Of a DNA stretch of 64,000 bases, positions 59,751 through 64,000 are shown piece after piece. Under the pieces are notes generated by a model. It did no database searches, was not told the origin of the DNA, and saw only the letters and a program-made list of their open reading frames with translations. Source of the DNA: Epiperipatus broadwayi (taxonomy: Eukaryota; Onychophora; Udeonychophora; Euonychophora; Peripatidae); assembly GCA_028023455.1 (NCBI GenBank), contig JAQFVV010013322.1:62001-126000 (forward strand). The letters are read 5' to 3'. Within the stretch, counting starts at the first letter, position 1. Each line of letters starts with the position of its first letter. Position numbers and translations under genes: made by a program.

Positions 59751-60554
59751 TCAGCTCTTGAGTTTTACTCTGGGCTTTTCCCTTTTGCAACTCATATTGT
59801 TGACTGCATAAAACTGCAAAGGTTCATTTAGTCCATTTTGGAGATCTTTATTTTTCATTTTTATTGGATATTTATAAAACATATCCGGAGTATTTATTTT
59901 ATATAACCTCCTATTAGAGACTCCATTTAGAAATATGGACTCTTGGTACCATACGTAATATGCCTTGAAGTTTTTCAGAAAGATTGACTCTCTATACAAT
60001 ACATACTTTCCTTGTAAGTTTTCTAGAGAGATTGACTCTTTGTGCCACATATAATTTATTTTTAAATTATCTTCCAGAGAGACTGACTCTCTATACCAGA
60101 CATAATTTGCTTTTAACATTTTCATAGTATTTAAATTTTTCAGAGAGATTGATTCTCTGTACAATACACACTGGACATTTACATTTTTCAGAGAGATTGC
60201 CCCTCTGTACCAGATATAATTTATTTTTGACTTTTCCAGAGCAGTTGAATTTTTCAGAGAGATTGATTCTCTGTACAATACACACTGGATATTTAAATTT
60301 TTCAGAGACATGGATTTTCTATACCATATAAATCTATTTAAAAAGGCAGATTTTTGAACCCACACATGCAGGTTAGTTACTAGATTGAGAACTACAGACT
60401 TTGGAAATTTTTGTTTTCTTCCTATAACATCTGGTTTTATCTCCCCTATTGCCTCTCTTAACTCAGTCACCTTATCTGGTGCATGAAGTTTTTCCTCCCA
60501 CTCTCTTTTCCTTCTTTTCACTTCATGATCTATCCCAATTGGCTCTATGGCCAT
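59751..60554 (-). pseudogene. Gag-like ORF tail fused to a repeat-coded peptide
   Basis: 267 open codons. The first 70 or so are charged and helical (KRRKREWEEKLHAPDKVTEL). In-frame sequence continues upstream of the Met, so it appears to be the downstream part of the coiled-coil ORF at 60774-61316, cut off by small frame breaks near 60670-60775. The rest is a string of YRESISLKN repeats at irregular 16-21-residue spacing, at least seven copies, encoded by a degenerate minisatellite whose unit contains a CAGAGAGATTGATTCTCTG palindrome. I know no protein function for this array. It may be simple repeat expansion in a dead element. Confidence 0.5.
59920..60335. repeat. Degenerate minisatellite with palindromic core
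   Basis: Eight copies of an AGAGAGATTGA(T/C)TCTCTGTA-like core at about 47-65-base intervals. The spacers alternate between an ATACACACTGG type and an AGATATAATTTATTTT type, suggesting a higher-order two-unit repeat. Each core can form a small hairpin. Confidence 0.7.
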
Positions 60555-60773
60555 CTCCTCATGTACTCTTTTTACTGGGAGATTTGGTTTTATGGCTTCT
60601 ATTGGCCTATCTACTTCATGAGACTTATCCTCTGTCAGTGTACTAGCTGGTTTATTTATTTCCTCATCTATCTTTTATATTCCTTTCTTTATTATCAGTA
60701 GTCAGACTATCTAGCTTATCTTTTAACACTGGTAAGCCTTGACCACCTTCTGTGATACTTTCTGTAGTTTTCT

Positions 60774-61316
60774 CTATATGAGTTTTTCAATCTCAGTTTC
60801 CCAGGTCATGATCATTTGGTTGTTGCTTTCAATAGAGCTATCTATTTTTGCTTTGAGATCTTCCCTCAAACTTTCTATAGTTTTCTCTACAGATTGACCT
60901 ATCTTTTGTTCTAGACTTTTTATACTTTTCTTACTATCTTTTCTTAGACTTTTATTATCTTCTTTTAAACTCTTAGTATCCTCTTTTAGACTTTCTATAT
61001 TTTTCTCCATATTTTGTATGAAACTTTTATTACTTTCTATCCTTTTAAGCATCTGCATCATCATCAATTCCACCTCTGGTGGTGCTTTCTTTGCTATCTG
61101 AGTCTGGCCCACTTCTGGCTCCTCATCTACTTCCACACTTGAGACATTATTGCTACTAACTTTAGAGGCATTTTCCTCTACTTCTTCTCTTCCTTTTTGT
61201 TTTTTATAGGAAATCTCCCTATCATCTTCTTCAGTATAAAAACTATCACTGATCCCTGAGATTGGGACACCCACCTCATCCATGACATCCTCAGTAGTAT
61301 TATTTAGTTCACTCAT
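60774..61316 (-). CDS. N-terminal coiled-coil Gag-type ORF of family 3
   Basis: 180 codons starting MSELNNTTEDVMDEVGV. The first 85 residues are acidic and probably disordered. Residues 85-175 form a long coiled coil with SLKEDTKSLKEDNKSLRKD-type heptads. This layout is common for the N-terminus of Gag in mollusc and flatworm gypsy-like elements, but I cannot name a subfamily. The frame stops at 60774 although related coding sequence seems to continue in shifted frames, so it is probably a truncated gag. It is about 1.3 kb from the primer-binding site. Confidence 0.6.
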   Translation of the reverse strand: MSELNNTTEDVMDEVGVPISGISDSFYTEEDDREISYKKQKGREEVEENASKVSSNNVSSVEVDEEPEVGQTQIAKKAPPEVELMMMQMLKRIESNKSFIQNMEKNIESLKEDTKSLKEDNKSLRKDSKKSIKSLEQKIGQSVEKTIESLREDLKAKIDSSIESNNQMIMTWETEIEKLI

Positions 61317-61779
61317 GTTTTAAAATCATATATATCCCATCTGTGCTCTCCTGACCACCAAACCCACACATCATTTCCTTGTCTAACACCTATCTTTGAC
61401 TAACTGACTGATTTGCTTTTCACCTTATCATGCATTACAAATACAACGAAAATATTTTTTATCCTTATTTGATGAATCACACAACAATAATCCATATAGT
61501 GCATGTCTGTCTGTAATAGCCCAAATTATGCATTCATCCATTCTCCTAGAAATCCGACAGATATTGACAGTCCACAGAATGATTAGCAGTTCACAATCAT
61601 GAGATAAATAAAAGAATTCAGTCACAGCACTACAATCACACAATGCATCATGAGCACTCAGAAGATCATCCCAATTTGATCACTATTAACTACCACAACC
61701 TTTGATTGAATGATGCAAACTCTGTTGCAATAAAAGAAATATTAAGTCTTAGGGGTTAAAATAGATAAACTATGCCTTG

Positions 61780-62085
61780 CACTTTCTCTTGGAGTCTTAC
61801 ATGGCAACTATCAAAGAATGCCCTGCTTATTATAGGCTACAGAAAACGAAGACTTGCTCTCTGTCTTGGAGACTTATAGGCTGATATCATGGTAGGACTT
61901 CTGTTAACTGCTTCATGATAAAATAAAATAACATCACTTATGAACTGGGTTGGAAAACTATGCCATGCTCTCTCTCTCTTAGAGACTTATAGGCTGATAT
62001 CATGGCAGGACTGCTGTTAACTGCTTCATGATAAAATAAAGATAACTTATAAATTGGGTTGGAGCAGTGAATGGGTTTATCATTC
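61780..62085. repeat. Tandem duplication in the leader, period 113
   Basis: GACTTATAGGCTGATATCAT occurs at 61871 and 61984. The following GTTAACTGCTTCATGATAAA block is also duplicated. A third, more degenerate start lies near 61785 (TTTCTCTTGGAGTCTTACAT). It sits in the untranslated leader between the primer-binding site and gag. Confidence 0.8.
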
Positions 62086-62631
62086 ATGGGTTACATGAAT
62101 ACATAGCATTCTCAAGGCAATGACAAAACTCTCCACTCATCATCAAAACTGCAATCTAACCAACCAAACTCCAATGATCAAATATCCAATCCAACCTCCA
62201 AAATCATAGACTTTTCTACAAAATGAACTCCCCAAACACACATGAGACTACTATCTCATAATTCATCATTATTACTTTGCCTATCCTATCTGGCAATAAA
62301 TCATTTTAATGTTCCAAAAAAAAATTCTATTATTTATTTCACCTCTGCCTTAAGTTGTGATATACTATCTATTTTCAAAATTGAAAGAAAAAACAAAACT
62401 AAGCTGTTTTATGGCTGTACCCATTTTATCATCATCAATGAAAATTAAATCATATTAAACATCATCACACACAAATTTAAAACAAGACTATATGGCTAAG
62501 ATAATTTTGTAAGAGAAAAAAAATTTTTTTACTAAAAAAAAATTTTTTACTAAAAAAATTTCTCTTTTTTAACCACACATCTCCCATCATTCTATAGACT
62601 CCCTTTTTCAGGTATATGGTGACACATCATA

Positions 62632-62649
62632 GCCCCAGTTGGGCATCCA
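62632..62649 (-). promoter_or_regulatory. Primer-binding site of family 3
   Basis: The minus strand reads TGGATGCCCAACTGGGGC, one base after the LTR end. This is a classic gypsy/retroviral-type primer-binding site and would pair with the 3' end of a host tRNA. Confidence 0.85.
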
Positions 62650-62650
62650 T

Positions 62651-64000
62651 TGTAACAATATTAAAGATGATCAAAATATATCATTGTAAAATAAATAGAT
62701 TCAATTGTAACTTAATTAAAGATTCAAAAGAATTATTTGGCTTAATAAACGAAAAATGATAACTTAAATTTTTATATCAAAAAGAAAAGAATTAAACATT
62801 GTAACTTGCGGAGCATAAGCTATTAAACAAAAGATCAGACTGAGTTATATCATATTAAGGGTCATTGGATTCAATGAAACATACTTCTATAATTAGATTT
62901 CTCAAGATATCACAATATCAATAATTATAAACAAATTATTAATAACAACTATTATAACCCGGGTATACTAGTAACTCAATAAAATATCTTCTCAGGTATA
63001 TAGACAGTAGATTTTGGTTTGATGTTAAGTGCATATTTTAACAAATACCAAGTGAATATGGTCTAGCAGGGCGCCACTAGATTATCTGAATCTAGACACA
63101 GTTATATATAATAACCTTTTCACATGTACTAGGTTTGAATCCCACTTTGGTACTTTATTTCTAAGAAAAATGGAGGATTTTGCTTTTTAGAGCCATATCA
63201 CTGTATGCATTAATATTTAGGTAAACATAAAACATCTTTAAACCAAAATGGAGTATATAAAATTCATTAGACATGAATCATTTCCCAGATCTTAACATAA
63301 TAAATGCATTTCAACATTTTTCTATAAGTTTTACTAGCTCAGATTACTATTAATCTAGGATGGCAATTCACTCATCCTTGCATGAAATAGGTGATGGAAT
63401 GGTGGTTATAATATTACTAAGAAATCACTAAATATTATGAAATCAATATTTATTTATGGCCTTTAAACATTTTAACAGCAACATGATGATGACGATGATG
63501 ATAATGACAACAATAATGGTTTCAACCACAGCTTTAGGAGCAAGCCTAAACATAAAACCTAATTTTTATAAAGAAATTTATAATCATTGCTTCATTTTAG
63601 TATATCTAATTGGAACTTAAATAGCTAATATTCACCTTGATGATGAATGATCACACTTAATAAAGACTACTCTTAATGAAATATATATGCCTCATTTAAT
63701 AAAACAAACTAATATTTATTAATGCATTACTAATATCTACATGAAGATCCATAGATAAACATGAAAATTTATATGAATAATAATGACAATAATAATTGAT
63801 TATATTGCAATCTTCAGATTAATTTCAAGTTCTTCCCCCTTTCCTGTCAAATGTATTTTGTATTAAATTGGGTAACCAATTTGTTAAAAGTTCCATCCAC
63901 AAGAAAAGTATTTCAAAAAACATATTCACTCATTGGCACACATACTTTATAATCTAACGTGTCAAGCAGAATGATAAAAAAAAAATGTTAATAGAAGTGA
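62651..64000 (-). repeat. 5' LTR of family 3 (partial, cut by the window end)
   Basis: The plus-strand start is TGTAACAATATTAAAGATGA. It matches the older copy at 34974-36320 along its length and, from 63637 on, the 3' LTR at 58437-58808. The missing end should lie about 40 bases past the window, judging from the purine-tract position in the other copies. Near 63129-63140 the plus strand has GGTTTGAATCCC, a B-box-like motif also present in the 35 kb copy. Confidence 0.75.

Larger units (their letters stand above)
58323..64000 (-). mobile_element. Ty3/gypsy-like LTR element, family 3, running off the window
   Basis: On the minus strand, in order: 5' LTR (62651 to beyond the window), primer-binding site, long leader, Gag-type coiled-coil ORF, repetitive ORF, end of pol, purine tract and 3' LTR (to 58323). 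Both LTR edges begin TGTAAC on the plus strand, followed by TATTAAAGATGATCAAAATA. The interior between the ORFs and pol is mostly deleted, since RT, RNase H and most of integrase are missing. The 3' LTR lacks about 870 bases present in the 5' LTR. It is a damaged, non-autonomous copy. Confidence 0.75.

Noticed and set aside
60149-60701. Plus-strand frames across the family 3 ORFs, and the second minus-strand frame at 60091-60285
   Set aside because: They result from the palindromic minisatellite and from the opposite strand of the coiled-coil and repeat ORF. No motif supports them.

Overview
This window reads as repeat-dominated, intergenic or intronic DNA from an invertebrate animal. It is very AT-rich, has no operon-like packing, and carries many (AT)n and (ATT)n microsatellites. 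No complete host gene is visible. A mollusc, most likely a cephalopod, is my guess from the mix of elements (long-LTR Ty3/gypsy-like elements, Penelope, Merlin, ZBED-type hAT, tRNA-derived SINEs). That is inference, not something the sequence proves. The only possible host coding DNA I can point to is a candidate exon near 22970-23174 on the minus strand.

Layout. 1-7.2 kb: featureless AT-rich DNA with one SINE. 7.3-11.1 kb: a decayed minus-strand LINE, in order an ORF1-like zinc knuckle (11.1 kb), an AP-endonuclease (10 kb) and a reverse transcriptase (8 kb). It is split by two copies of a short repeat, called Rep-A here. 14.5-19 kb: a three-level nest. A decayed minus-strand Ty3/gypsy pol (RT and RNase H at 18-19 kb, integrase at 14.5-14.9 kb) is interrupted by a ZBED/Buster-like hAT transposon (14950-17783), which itself contains a 144-bp palindromic MITE. 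25.8-27.9 kb: a 2.15-kb foldback element with a perfect 8-bp target duplication. 35-37.6 kb: a solo or truncated copy of LTR family 3.

38.4-43.5 kb: a plus-strand LTR element with two 2.2-kb LTRs, a good primer-binding site and only 725 bp of non-coding interior (LARD/TRIM-like). 44.6 kb: a Penelope GIY-YIG endonuclease fragment. 45.9 kb: a 115-bp near-perfect hairpin. 47-48.8 kb: a decayed Merlin (IS1595/ISXO2-like) transposon with terminal inverted repeats and an 8-bp target duplication matching at 7 of 8 positions.

49.1-57.2 kb: a minus-strand LTR element with 2.6-kb LTRs whose interior keeps open gag and protease reading frames but has lost RT, RNase H and integrase. 57.2-58.3 kb: a ~1.06-kb palindrome made of two head-to-head Penelope 3' ends, each with a GIY-YIG endonuclease. 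58.3 kb to the window end: a third, minus-strand Ty3/gypsy-like element with primer-binding site, coiled-coil gag N-terminus, a minisatellite-like repetitive ORF, the last piece of pol and a truncated 3' LTR. Its 5' LTR runs off the window.

The genes here do not form a pathway. They are mobile-element genes at different stages of decay. The LTR elements at 38-43 kb and 49-57 kb are the youngest by eye, with LTR pairs differing by only a few percent. The LINE, the gypsy pol and the hAT element are old and full of stops and frameshifts. Several elements sit in or beside (AT)n tracts.
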